NCBI GenBank assembly: GCA_030592835.1
Contig: JAUVIJ010000053.1
Location: 1-9,856 of the forward strand
DNA: 9,856 nt
Reading direction: 5' to 3'
Source: Candidatus Cloacimonadota bacterium
Lineage (GTDB): Bacteria > Cloacimonadota > Cloacimonadia > Cloacimonadales > TCS61
Both the position numbers and the translations under genes were made by a program. Under the pieces are notes generated by a model that was not told the DNA's origin, did not search any database, and saw only the letters and a program-made list of their open reading frames with translations. This document shows positions 1 through 6,850 of this stretch, one piece after another. Each line of letters opens with the position of its first letter. Position 1 is the first letter of the stretch.

Positions 1-27
1 ATAAGTTTAAGGAACATACGAGATATG

Positions 28-52
28 TGGTTCAAGTTACAAACTTGAACCA
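28..52. repeat. 11-bp perfect inverted repeat (hairpin), 3-nt loop
   Basis: TGGTTCAAGTT at 28-38 is the exact reverse complement of AACTTGAACCA at 42-52, with ACA as the loop. The right arm is the beginning of the first unit of the 28-bp tandem repeat, so hairpin and repeat are one composite structure. No T-run follows on either strand, so an intrinsic terminator is not supported. Confidence 0.8.
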
Positions 53-111
53 ACCAACGGGGGTAAATAAACTTGAACCAACCAACGGGGATGAATAAAC
101 TTGAACCAACG
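41..111. repeat. 28-bp direct tandem repeat, 2.5 copies
   Basis: Copy 1 lies at 41-68, copy 2 at 69-96, and a partial third copy of about 15 bases at 97-111. Each unit starts AAACTTGAACC, continues with AACCAACGGGG and ends in a short A/T-rich stretch. Copies 1 and 2 differ only at two or three positions just after the G run. The period is exactly 28 and there are no spacers. The first AACTTGAACC also pairs with an inverted copy just upstream. No coding frame is supported across the repeat. I do not recognise the family; it could be a minisatellite or the edge of a dispersed element that continues left of the window. Confidence 0.85.
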
Positions 112-114
112 ATA

Positions 115-168
115 ACTTCCCAAAGGTCTCTTTCGAAGAAAACCAAATTTTGTTGACCTTTGGAAAGT
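115..168. repeat. 54-bp imperfect inverted repeat (14-bp arms)
   Basis: The left arm at 115-128 and right arm at 155-168 pair over 14 positions with one mismatch (C119 against A164). The core CCAAAGGTC (120-128) / GACCTTTGG (155-163) is perfect. The 26-base interior holds a small hairpin, TCTT/AAGA around TCG (129-139), and a near-palindromic A/T stretch around 141-154. The structure lies 55 bases beyond the stop codon of the minus-strand barrel gene. No U-tract follows on either strand, so it may be a dispersed palindromic repeat or an RNA-processing/stabilising structure rather than a terminator. Confidence 0.7.
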
Positions 169-183
169 TTAATAGAAAATCCC

Positions 184-199
184 TCTCTAAGATTAGAGA
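184..199 (-). terminator. weak hairpin after the minus-strand operon
   Basis: TCTCTA (184-189) pairs with TAGAGA (194-199) around a 4-base loop, 24 bases downstream of the minus-strand stop codon at 223. On the minus strand the stem is followed by GGGATTTTC, so there are only four T residues. It may end the seven-gene operon, but the short stem and weak T-tract make this a low-confidence call. The larger inverted repeat at 115-168 could act instead. Confidence 0.25.
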
Positions 200-222
200 A
201 TAGGCAAGGGTGAGTAATCTAT

Positions 223-1071
223 TTAAAACCTATACCCAACTCCAATATGATGCGTGTCATTGAGGACTGCATGAGTTGCATAGGCATAATCCACAATAAT
301 GTTATACATGCTGAAATTTGCTCCCATAGAATACTGGTTTGGGTTATTTCTCAAACCGAATCTGAGGGACAGCATATCCAGTAATTTGATCTCAACTCCG
401 GAATGGATCTCGGTATCACTGTCGAAGGCTTTTTTCAGTTCCAGGGATGTGGTTACACCATCATAAGGTTCATAGGAAACGCCCATTGCCAGTTTCTGAG
501 GGAGATCTTCTGAGTTTTCCTCTCCCAGCTTGGGATTATTGATATTGGTTACTGTGATACCGATCCTGGTTCTCTGGTGAAGGATTGCAAGGAGACCGAT
601 GTTGACACCCAGGGTTACTTCATCTCCGAAACCATTTATAGATAAGTGATAAAGATTCAAAGAATAACCTAGATTCAGTTCGGAATGGATATCTTTCATG
701 AGGTTCATGGCATGAGAGATAGCATAGGTTTTTTCCGAGAGAAGATTAACATCACGGTAATCTACTTCCATGGCCTGGATACCCAGAGCGATATGTCCGT
801 AATTCCCGGGTAATTGTGTTGATACTGCCACACTTGTGAGTTCCTGGAAATTATTTCCGAAAAGACGGGTATAACCGACGAGAAAGTTATTTCCGGCATA
901 AATCAGTCCGGCAGGATTGTAGAAAATTGCATTGGCATCATTACTGGTGGAATAAAAGGCGCCACCGAGAGCACGGGATCTGGGCGATGGCTCGTAATCA
1001 TTGAATACAGCCTGTAGATTCACAGCTAAAAGAATACTGAACATTATCAGGATAATTATATTTTTTTTCAT
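223..1071 (-). CDS. PorV/PorQ-like outer-membrane beta-barrel protein
   Basis: This is a 282-residue exported protein. A signal peptide (about residues 1-21, KK start, hydrophobic core, ending L-Q-A) is followed by SPRSRALGGAF and DANAIFYNPAGL (about residues 29-56), the N-terminal signature of the PorV/PorQ and UPF0164 family of FadL-like barrels. The rest alternates short amphipathic strands with turns, and the chain ends in phenylalanine, as expected for a BAM-assembled barrel. In type IX secretion, PorV-like proteins shuttle cargo at the outer membrane. The upstream gene encodes a large secreted protein with a FlgD-like C-terminal domain, which makes a cargo/shuttle pair plausible but inferred. 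The ATG lies 9 bases after an AAGGAG site that overlaps the preceding stop codon, so the two genes are co-transcribed. A generic FadL-like porin is the alternative. Confidence 0.75.
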   Translation of the reverse strand: MKKNIIILIMFSILLAVNLQAVFNDYEPSPRSRALGGAFYSTSNDANAIFYNPAGLIYAGNNFLVGYTRLFGNNFQELTSVAVSTQLPGNYGHIALGIQAMEVDYRDVNLLSEKTYAISHAMNLMKDIHSELNLGYSLNLYHLSINGFGDEVTLGVNIGLLAILHQRTRIGITVTNINNPKLGEENSEDLPQKLAMGVSYEPYDGVTTSLELKKAFDSDTEIHSGVEIKLLDMLSLRFGLRNNPNQYSMGANFSMYNIIVDYAYATHAVLNDTHHIGVGYRF

Positions 1072-1083
1072 TGTTCCCGCTCC

Positions 1084-4000
1084 TTAGTTTAATGGTGTAC
1101 CAATTACAATTGGTGCCTGATCTGTCTTTTTATTACCGGAACCGGTATCGATAACTTCCAGGTGACAAATATAAAGCCCGATAGGCAGTAATTTATGGTT
1201 TTTATCACGTCCATCCCATTCAAACAGAGTAATACCATCGTTATCGGTCACTATTATATTCTGGGCTGTGATCACGAGCTTTCCCTCGGAATTATAGATT
1301 CTCAGGATAGCTTTATTCCCGAAATTAGAGGCAAATTCTATCGGTATCTTTTCTCCGGCTCTGGGATTGAAAGCTTGAGGTTGAATAAACAATTTGGCTA
1401 AATGAGAAGTGACATGATAGGAGTATGTGAATAATTCAGTCGGAGCATTTTCCGGGAAGGAATAAACAATATTGGCTGAATCTATTACGGTTATATAGAA
1501 ATAGACTGATGTTCCTTCTTTCTGGTCGGGAATTTGAGCATAATATTCAACATCCCTGGTTTCCGGTTGCATGATTATAGTATCATAATCTGTATCACCT
1601 GAAGTTCTCCAGAAAAGAAAAACATCCTCCGTATTATCAGCATCGTTGTAGAAGGTTATATTCACCGGTTCACCTGATACCGGGTTAAGTGGTTCTATCA
1701 AAACATCATCATAACCGCCGAGCTGTCCTTCATTAAGCTGATCCTGATATCCTGTCAGGATTTGGAGATAACCGTCATATTCACTGCCGACACCAACCGC
1801 TTCAAGAATGAAGCCTACGAAGAACTCACTTAGATCTATTCCGGTAGTGTCCCAGATCCTGATGGTCATTTCATTGTTTTCGTCATCACTGATATTAAGG
1901 TTAGTTCCACCACCGGCAGAATAGATTTCGTAGATTGTTCCAGTGACTTTGACCAATGTACCCTCTAAGGACATTTCCTGGTTATTGGAAATATCAATAG
2001 TCGTTGGATTCGGTTCCGGTTGACCTGTTGCGAGAACAGTTACATCCGGATTGGTGATCTCTGTGGTTGTATTGCCATAACTGTCTGTATATTCTTCAAC
2101 GATTCCAGTGATCTCAACCAGGTTTCCCCGGGTCAGATCAGTGATCACAGAAGAATCATAGATATTAATCCCTCTATCGGAGTTATCCTGAACAAAAGCA
2201 TTTGTTAATCCTTCCTGGACAACGTTAACCCCGATTGTAACTACACCGCTGATGGTAACAGTTTCACCCTCGTAAGCTTCGGGATCGTTCTGGATATCGG
2301 CGATCGGAGTGTAATCCTGCATTTCGTATCCGGAAAAATTAACAGTACTGCCGGGATCGATAATATTTCCTGCCAGATCCTCAACATTATTGACAGTTAA
2401 AGTATAATTTTCTCCAACTATCTGCTCGGCAGTAGTTAGAGTTACTTTATTGGAAGATGTTAACTGGGCTGCGGAAATATTGAGAGTTGGAGAAATTGAA
2501 TAGTTGGAAATGGTCTCCGCAGTTTCTTCATCGACAGCTTCATTATAGGTTACTTCTACACTGGTACTGGTTAAAGCATTAGCATTAATTAGAACGGGAG
2601 GGATAATATCATCACCTCCGGAGGAATGGAAACCAATATACTCGAAAGTATCTTGGTCGTAGACGATCCATTCGGAATTATCGGCATTTGTTCCTGCAGA
2701 AATATCCCAATCTGTGTTTCCCTGTTCAATTTCCGATTTTCTAACCAGGGTATGATTATAGGTTGCATCACTTACTCCAGCAACATCCCAACCGTCACCG
2801 GGATTTTCATCCGGGACACCGATCACATCGATTATTTCCCAGTTGCCACCCTCATATCTTTCCAGCGCCCGGGCATCGTTTCCATTAAAATGTACCACAC
2901 TGGGATAAGGAAGGATCTCATCAGCAACATCCTGTAAAGCAGAATCAGCAGTATCTGTCGTTATGACCCATACATCCCCATTTGTGAGGATTGTGGAAGC
3001 TGACCATTCATGAAAGTATTCCCAGCCATTACCATTTGCCGATTGTGCAATACGATAATCACTTAGATCGATATCACTACCGCTGCCATTGTAAATTTCT
3101 AAAGCTTTGTTATTACTGCTTCCTTCGATATACTCAGAAAAGAAAACTGTAGCGTCATCTCCACCTTCAGTATAACCGGTAAATATAATCGTTGAATTGG
3201 AATCAATAACATTCTGGTTAAGGTCTTCGATATTGTTAACGGTTATCGTATACTGCTGAGCAGGTATTTGTTCACTTGTAGTTAATAAAACTGTCGTTCC
3301 GCCTGTTTGCAGGACGGCAGCGAGGATATCCAATCCGGAAATTTCGTAATTTGTTTCTTCCTCGGCCGTTGCTTGTAAAATTTCTTCGGAGAATTGCAGG
3401 TTAACGGAAGTTGCTGTTAAGGCAAAAGCACTGACCAGTTCCGGAGGAGTAGTATCTTCTCCCGAAAGTTGAAAATCGTCTAAATCACGGGGATGCAAAC
3501 CATATTCATCCCAATTATAATCAACTAACCCTGCTATTGAATAAAAAGATATTCCCATTTGAGGATTGGGATACTCATAAAAACCGTCATCGATCTGACA
3601 TTCACCACTGCCATCATCTACATACCATTGTCCATGGGTATCGGGCAGTTCAATTACGGTAACATTATTGATAATGACCAGAACACCTTCATACATTTCT
3701 TCAGATGCCAGGGCATCAGTGGAAATTGTTACCGGTAGTGGGATTGTATTTCCTGAGCTCAAGATGGTAACACTGCCATATGTCATTTCTGTAAGCCCGT
3801 AATATTCTGTGATTTCTCCTGTAACTTCCACCTCATCACCTAGTTCTGCTTCAAGGTCGGAATTATAACAATACAGACCTTTCCAGGCACCGCCCTCTGG
3901 CATGGAAATGAAGAAACTATCGTCGAATCCGGCAAATCCTGTACCTGTAACGATACCGGATGTTGTAACGTTTTGATTAGCGTAGGGCGAATCTCCTGAT

Positions 4001-4098
4001 GGATCGGTGGTATACTGGATCTCATAGATGGTAACATCTGCATACAGTATACAGGAAAGAAAGATAAACAGTAAAAGAACCAAATATTGTTTTTTCAT
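1084..4098 (-). CDS. secreted multidomain protein: OB-fold, Big_5, lamin-tail, Big_5, OB-fold, FlgD-like C-terminus
   Basis: This 1004-residue protein has a signal peptide (about residues 1-20, ending I-L-Y-A). By eye the order is: OB-fold-like domain resembling YhcR/DUF5689 modules (21-213); SbsA-type Ig-like domain starting TTPPELVSAFAL (216-309); lamin-tail-like domain starting FFSEYIEGSSNNKALEIYN (319-490); second Ig-like domain starting IIPPVLINANAL (498-591); second OB-fold region (595-790); a linker/Fn3-like region (795-895); and a FlgD-like C-terminal domain (905-985) with FNPRAGEKIPIEF, LRIYNSEGKLV and WDGRD...LPIGLY. No catalytic motif is visible, so it is more likely a surface or matrix protein than an enzyme; lamin-tail and OB modules often accompany extracellular nucleases. 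Its ATG overlaps the lspA stop (ATGA), with GGGAGG a few bases upstream. The FlgD-like tail suggests sorting or anchoring through the barrel encoded next. Confidence 0.72.
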   Translation of the reverse strand: MKKQYLVLLLFIFLSCILYADVTIYEIQYTTDPSGDSPYANQNVTTSGIVTGTGFAGFDDSFFISMPEGGAWKGLYCYNSDLEAELGDEVEVTGEITEYYGLTEMTYGSVTILSSGNTIPLPVTISTDALASEEMYEGVLVIINNVTVIELPDTHGQWYVDDGSGECQIDDGFYEYPNPQMGISFYSIAGLVDYNWDEYGLHPRDLDDFQLSGEDTTPPELVSAFALTATSVNLQFSEEILQATAEEETNYEISGLDILAAVLQTGGTTVLLTTSEQIPAQQYTITVNNIEDLNQNVIDSNSTIIFTGYTEGGDDATVFFSEYIEGSSNNKALEIYNGSGSDIDLSDYRIAQSANGNGWEYFHEWSASTILTNGDVWVITTDTADSALQDVADEILPYPSVVHFNGNDARALERYEGGNWEIIDVIGVPDENPGDGWDVAGVSDATYNHTLVRKSEIEQGNTDWDISAGTNADNSEWIVYDQDTFEYIGFHSSGGDDIIPPVLINANALTSTSVEVTYNEAVDEETAETISNYSISPTLNISAAQLTSSNKVTLTTAEQIVGENYTLTVNNVEDLAGNIIDPGSTVNFSGYEMQDYTPIADIQNDPEAYEGETVTISGVVTIGVNVVQEGLTNAFVQDNSDRGINIYDSSVITDLTRGNLVEITGIVEEYTDSYGNTTTEITNPDVTVLATGQPEPNPTTIDISNNQEMSLEGTLVKVTGTIYEIYSAGGGTNLNISDDENNEMTIRIWDTTGIDLSEFFVGFILEAVGVGSEYDGYLQILTGYQDQLNEGQLGGYDDVLIEPLNPVSGEPVNITFYNDADNTEDVFLFWRTSGDTDYDTIIMQPETRDVEYYAQIPDQKEGTSVYFYITVIDSANIVYSFPENAPTELFTYSYHVTSHLAKLFIQPQAFNPRAGEKIPIEFASNFGNKAILRIYNSEGKLVITAQNIIVTDNDGITLFEWDGRDKNHKLLPIGLYICHLEVIDTGSGNKKTDQAPIVIGTPLN

Positions 4099-4583
4099 TT
4101 AACCTCCCCGGGTTTTGACTGAAAAACAAAAGCATTTGCCAATAAAATAATAATAGCGATCACGATAAAACTATCTGCCAGGTTGAATACCGGCCATCTG
4201 GTCATTATAAAATCTGGAAAATCTAACCAAAGGAAATCAGTTACATGACCAAAAACTATCCTGTCAATAAAATTCCCTGCTGCACCACCTAAAATCAGAG
4301 AAAATGCTGCTTTTTCAATTTTATTGACGGTTTTGAGATTGAGGTATATTAAAACAAAAATTGCGATGATAGAGATGAAGATGAACAACGATGTGTTGAT
4401 CGTATCGTTTCCAAGAGATAAACTGAAAGCTGCTCCGGTGTTGGAAACATGGGTCAGCCAGAAAAATTTCGGTGTTATTTTTATTATCGATCCGTAATCA
4501 AGATGAGTTCTGACAAAAATTTTACTGATCTGATCAAGAACTAGAACCGACAGGCTGATCCACCAATAGGGGAAAGATTTCAC
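4095..4583 (-). CDS. lspA: lipoprotein signal peptidase (signal peptidase II)
   Basis: This inner-membrane aspartyl peptidase removes the signal peptide of prolipoproteins after lipidation of the lipobox cysteine. The 162-residue length is typical. All family motifs are visible: D17 in LDQISK, N48 in SNTGAAFS, GGAAGNFIDR at 99-108, and the catalytic pair D116 (VTDFL) and D137 (FNLADS). There are four hydrophobic segments (about 8-24, 65-82, 92-110, 136-153). The start is GTG. In the frame-corrected upstream dksA-like gene, the stop TAG shares its G with this GTG, which supports the start and translational coupling. Its stop overlaps the next gene as ATGA. A likely client is the C11 peptidase lipoprotein at 7982-9166. 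Confidence 0.95.
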   Translation of the reverse strand: MKSFPYWWISLSVLVLDQISKIFVRTHLDYGSIIKITPKFFWLTHVSNTGAAFSLSLGNDTINTSLFIFISIIAIFVLIYLNLKTVNKIEKAAFSLILGGAAGNFIDRIVFGHVTDFLWLDFPDFIMTRWPVFNLADSFIVIAIIILLANAFVFQSKPGEVK

Positions 4584-4636
4584 TATTTTCTTCTTTTATT
4601 CAGTTCTTCTTTAGATTTACAATCGATGCAAATTTT
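4583..4636 (-). other. displaced C-terminal tail of the dksA-like gene (minus-one frameshift)
   Basis: On the minus strand the context is GCAAAATTTGC. Reading GCA AAA TTT gives the non-family tail; with five A residues it reads GCA AAA ATT TGC and yields the second CxxC (CIDC) of the zinc finger plus a lysine/arginine-rich end. The restored stop TAG (4583-4585) overlaps the GTG start of lspA by one base, in keeping with the tight overlaps elsewhere in the operon. This context agreement makes the reconstruction strong. Confidence 0.9.
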
Positions 4637-4977
4637 GCGTAAGGGATTATTTTTAATCTTTTTTCAGGAATATATTTTCCACAGATTTCACAGATACCGT
4701 AAGTTTTTTCATAAATACGTTTTAGAGCTAAATTGATCTTTGTAATTTTATCTATCTCTTTGTTAAGGAGATAAACTCTTTTTTCAGATTCATCTGTATC
4801 GGTACCCATATCAGCTTGATGTAAAGAATAGGAGGATAGATCTCCACTTCTTTCTTTTACTCCCCTTTTCAGGATCTCATTAATACCATAGATGAGTTTT
4901 TCTGTCTGGGTTTTCTCAACAGCGAGTATTTTTTTGTATTTCTCCAGGAATTCTGAGTTTAAACTTTTTGCTGCCAT
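4600..4977 (-). CDS. DksA/TraR-family zinc-finger regulator, frameshifted near the C-terminus
   Basis: DksA/TraR proteins insert a coiled coil into the RNA polymerase secondary channel and alter promoter kinetics, often with ppGpp. The visible N-terminal part is helical (about residues 1-95) and contains HQADMGTDTDESEKR, followed by YGICEICGKYIPEKRLKIIPYAK, the first half of the C4 zinc finger. The open frame then reads ten unrelated residues and stops at 4600. In the next frame the sequence continues as I-C-I-D-C-K-S-K-E-E-L-N-K-R-R-K and stops at 4583-4585, which is the expected family ending. One extra A in the AAAA run (4633-4636 on the minus strand) would restore a 131-residue protein ending exactly at the lspA start. 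RBS GAGAGG lies 8 bases before the ATG. The break could be an assembly indel, a real mutation or, less likely, recoding. Confidence 0.85.
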   Translation of the reverse strand: MAAKSLNSEFLEKYKKILAVEKTQTEKLIYGINEILKRGVKERSGDLSSYSLHQADMGTDTDESEKRVYLLNKEIDKITKINLALKRIYEKTYGICEICGKYIPEKRLKIIPYAKFASIVNLKKN

Positions 4978-4989
4978 TTTCAGATCCTC

Positions 4990-5799
4990 TCACATGATTT
5001 TCAATATTTCATTTAAAATTATTAAAAGCTTTTCTGCACCTTGTTGGGCATTATGGTTTATTTCTTCCATACTATGTGCCTGGGAATGGAAAATATTGCT
5101 GTAATTGGTGACAATTGATATCCCCAGCACTTTTAAACCAGATTGATTTGCAACGATAACTTCCGGAACAGTAGACATCCCTACCAGATCCGCACCCATT
5201 TTCTGTATCATCAAACACTCAGATTTGGTTTCGAGGCTGGGTCCATGGACTGCAGCATAGACTCCGGTTTTAAAATCATAGTTTTTGCTATCGGATATCT
5301 TTCTGACAAAGGAGATCAGGTCTTTATCGTATGCTTCATTAAGGCTGGGAAATCTCTCTCCCCACTCATCATTATGAACACCTATCAGGGGATTATTTCC
5401 CATGAGATTGATGTGATCACTTATCACTACGGCATCACCGGGACGGAGTTCTTCTTTCAGGCTTCCTGCAGCATTGGTAATAATAATGTTCTTAATTCCC
5501 AGTTTTTCCAGAACCCGTATTGGATAAGTTATCTGCTGCATGGTGTAACCTTCATAATAGTGGACACGTCCCTGAAATATCAGAATCGGAATACCATCGA
5601 ATGTCCCTGAAACAAGCTGACCGGCATGGGTCGGAGCTGTGGACACAACGAATCCCGGAATTTCTTTATAGGGGATTTTAATCCTATCATTCAATTCTTC
5701 TGCCAGAGAACTTAATCCTGTTCCGAGAATTATCGCTGTTTTAGGACTGCTATTTATTTTGCCTAAAATAAATTGAACCGTTATATTTATATCACACAT
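4990..5799 (-). CDS. punA: purine nucleoside phosphorylase (6-oxopurine type, trimeric family)
   Basis: This cytosolic salvage enzyme cleaves inosine or guanosine (and deoxy forms) with phosphate to the free base and (deoxy)ribose 1-phosphate. The 269-residue protein aligns in outline with the human/Bacillus PNP-II family: phosphate loop ILGTGLSSL (24-32), THAG (57-60), GRVHYYEGY (77-85), TNAAGSL (108-114), GPSLET (186-191) with E190 matching the base-binding glutamate, GMS (207-209), N232 in VTNYS matching the asparagine that reads 6-oxopurines, and H249 in INHN matching human H257. Those residues argue against an adenosine-specific or methylthioadenosine enzyme. The only good start is the ATG, with AAGGA about 11 bases upstream (rather long spacing) overlapping the yggT stop. 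It is the third gene of the operon, following tdk and so giving purine plus thymidine salvage. Confidence 0.93.
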   Translation of the reverse strand: MCDINITVQFILGKINSSPKTAIILGTGLSSLAEELNDRIKIPYKEIPGFVVSTAPTHAGQLVSGTFDGIPILIFQGRVHYYEGYTMQQITYPIRVLEKLGIKNIIITNAAGSLKEELRPGDAVVISDHINLMGNNPLIGVHNDEWGERFPSLNEAYDKDLISFVRKISDSKNYDFKTGVYAAVHGPSLETKSECLMIQKMGADLVGMSTVPEVIVANQSGLKVLGISIVTNYSNIFHSQAHSMEEINHNAQQGAEKLLIILNEILKIM

Positions 5800-5813
5800 T
5801 TTAGAGATGATCC

Positions 5814-6107
5814 TTACATATTATAAAATATTTGATAAAGGGTTTTCAAGATAAATCCTTTGAAAATAAAATCGATGAAAAGAATGACAATAAGTGGACT
5901 GATATCGATACTCATCTGAGGTAGAAATCTTCTAACCCGGGAAAGCACAGGTTCTGTTATCTGGATCAATATTTGATAAAATCGATTATAGGAGTGGGGA
6001 AAGAACCATGACATAATAGCTCTGATTATTAAAATTATCTGAAAAACATTAGCAGCGAAATAAAGGATCTGAAGTATCATAAGTATAAAATTCCTGAAAA
6101 TGAACAT
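5814..6107 (-). CDS. yggT: YggT-family small integral membrane protein
   Basis: This 97-residue protein has two hydrophobic segments (about 5-34 and 70-92) flanking the family signature: RAIMSWFFP (29-37), then TEPVLSRVRRFLPQ (51-64) and IDISPLIVILFIDF (67-80). The YGGT family is linked to envelope functions, osmotic-stress tolerance and, in Gram-positive relatives near ftsZ, cell division; the biochemical role is not known. Its ATG shares one base with the tdk stop (TAATG), and a GAGG sits just upstream inside tdk, so translation is probably coupled. The length is normal for the family. Confidence 0.9.
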   Translation of the reverse strand: MFIFRNFILMILQILYFAANVFQIILIIRAIMSWFFPHSYNRFYQILIQITEPVLSRVRRFLPQMSIDISPLIVILFIDFIFKGFILKTLYQIFYNM

Positions 6108-6667
6108 TACTCTAACACCTCATGACAGTTTCGGCAACGGGCTTCGTAGATATCTGTTGCTCCTACGACTATAGTGTCTTTTACTCTAGTCAAACGTTGG
6201 GTCCTGTTGGCAGGGTTTCCACATTTAACACAGATAGCAGATAATTTATCGATATATTCGGCAACTGCCAGTAAAGCCGGCATCGGGCCAAAGGGTTTTC
6301 CAGTATAATCCTGATCCAATCCTGCAACAATGACCCTTTTTCCCATATTTGCAAGATGGTTACATACTTCGATGATCTCCATACCGAAGAACTGGACTTC
6401 ATCAATAACTACCACCTGGGTATCAGGTTTAAGATGATCCAGTATTTCTATTGCTTTTTCGATTATCTCCGAGGGGGCTTTCAACCAATTATGAGAAACG
6501 ATATGTTTTTCGTCATATCTGTTGTCGATCTTTGGCTTAAAAACCTGGATATTCTGCTGAGCATATTCAGCCCGGTGTACCCTTCTGATCAATTCTTCGG
6601 TTTTACCGCTGAACATACTGCCACAAATAACCTCTATCCATCCGGTTTGATTATTTATGATGTTCAT
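6107..6667 (-). CDS. tdk: thymidine kinase (type II, zinc-containing)
   Basis: The enzyme phosphorylates thymidine with ATP to dTMP in the pyrimidine salvage pathway. The 186-residue protein has the P-loop GSMFSGKT (16-23), DEVQFF (89-94) with catalytic E90, GLDQDYTGKPFGPMP (116-130), and four zinc ligands C146xxC149 and C178xxC181 around the flexible lid, with YEARC (174-178) near the substrate site. Everything expected of a bacterial TK-II is present. It is the first gene of the minus-strand operon, with AGGA about 6 bases before the ATG. Grouping with purine nucleoside phosphorylase suggests a nucleoside-salvage unit; phosphorolysis also supplies deoxyribose 1-phosphate. Confidence 0.96.
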   Translation of the reverse strand: MNIINNQTGWIEVICGSMFSGKTEELIRRVHRAEYAQQNIQVFKPKIDNRYDEKHIVSHNWLKAPSEIIEKAIEILDHLKPDTQVVVIDEVQFFGMEIIEVCNHLANMGKRVIVAGLDQDYTGKPFGPMPALLAVAEYIDKLSAICVKCGNPANRTQRLTRVKDTIVVGATDIYEARCRNCHEVLE

Positions 6668-6683
6668 AATTTATCCTGTGCGA

Positions 6684-6712
6684 CATTTTTTGTTGTTGTT
6701 GCAATGTGTCAA
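6684..6712 (-). promoter_or_regulatory. possible promoter of the tdk operon
   Basis: On the minus strand a perfect TTGACA (6712-6707) is followed after 17 bases by AAAATG (6689-6684), in a purine/CAA-rich spacer. There is no good TATAAT. A start site 6-7 bases beyond would give a near-leaderless message with the RBS at its very 5' end, which weakens the call. The same TTGAC-N-N20-ATG geometry occurs before buk and the SRP RNA gene. Confidence 0.35.
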
Positions 6713-6753
6713 TTCATTTGTGGGGTTGGAAAAAGGCTTGATCAGAGACTTAA

Positions 6754-6794
6754 AAAAAACAGCTTAAACAGCATTATTGAAGCTCTTAAACAGC
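6754..6794. repeat. short direct repeats in the divergent intergenic region
   Basis: CTTAAACAGC occurs at 6763-6772 and again at 6785-6794, a 22-bp step (about two helical turns). A related AACAGC lies at 6758-6763. The copies sit between the divergent tdk and buk promoters, upstream of both putative -35 elements. They could be an operator for a regulator of either gene, but nothing else in the window identifies one. Confidence 0.4.
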
Positions 6795-6850
6795 TTTCTA
6801 AACATAAGTAAATAGCAAGCATGGAATAGTTGGTAAAGTAAAAAAATGAA

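Noticed and set aside
28..111. CRISPR array
   Set aside because: The repeats are contiguous with period 28 and have no unique spacers between them; no cas gene is present.
115..168. Intrinsic terminator
   Set aside because: The loop is too long and no T-run follows the stem on either strand.
1084..4098. Lipoprotein reading of the secreted protein (F-L-S-C at residues 13-16)
   Set aside because: The -3 residue is Phe rather than Leu/Val/Ile, and a cleaner signal peptidase I site (I-L-Y-A) follows.
4633..4636. Programmed minus-one frameshifting in the dksA-like gene as the main explanation
   Set aside because: The A-AAA site allows slippage, but no downstream stimulatory structure was evident and a one-base indel in a homopolymer is simpler.
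5143..5610. 155-aa plus-strand ORF antisense to the purine nucleoside phosphorylase
   Set aside because: Shadow of a strongly conserved enzyme; composition and content show no family.
6356..6811. 151-aa plus-strand ORF overlapping tdk
   Set aside because: Antisense to the well-supported thymidine kinase gene, with no recognisable domain or ribosome binding site; a shadow frame.
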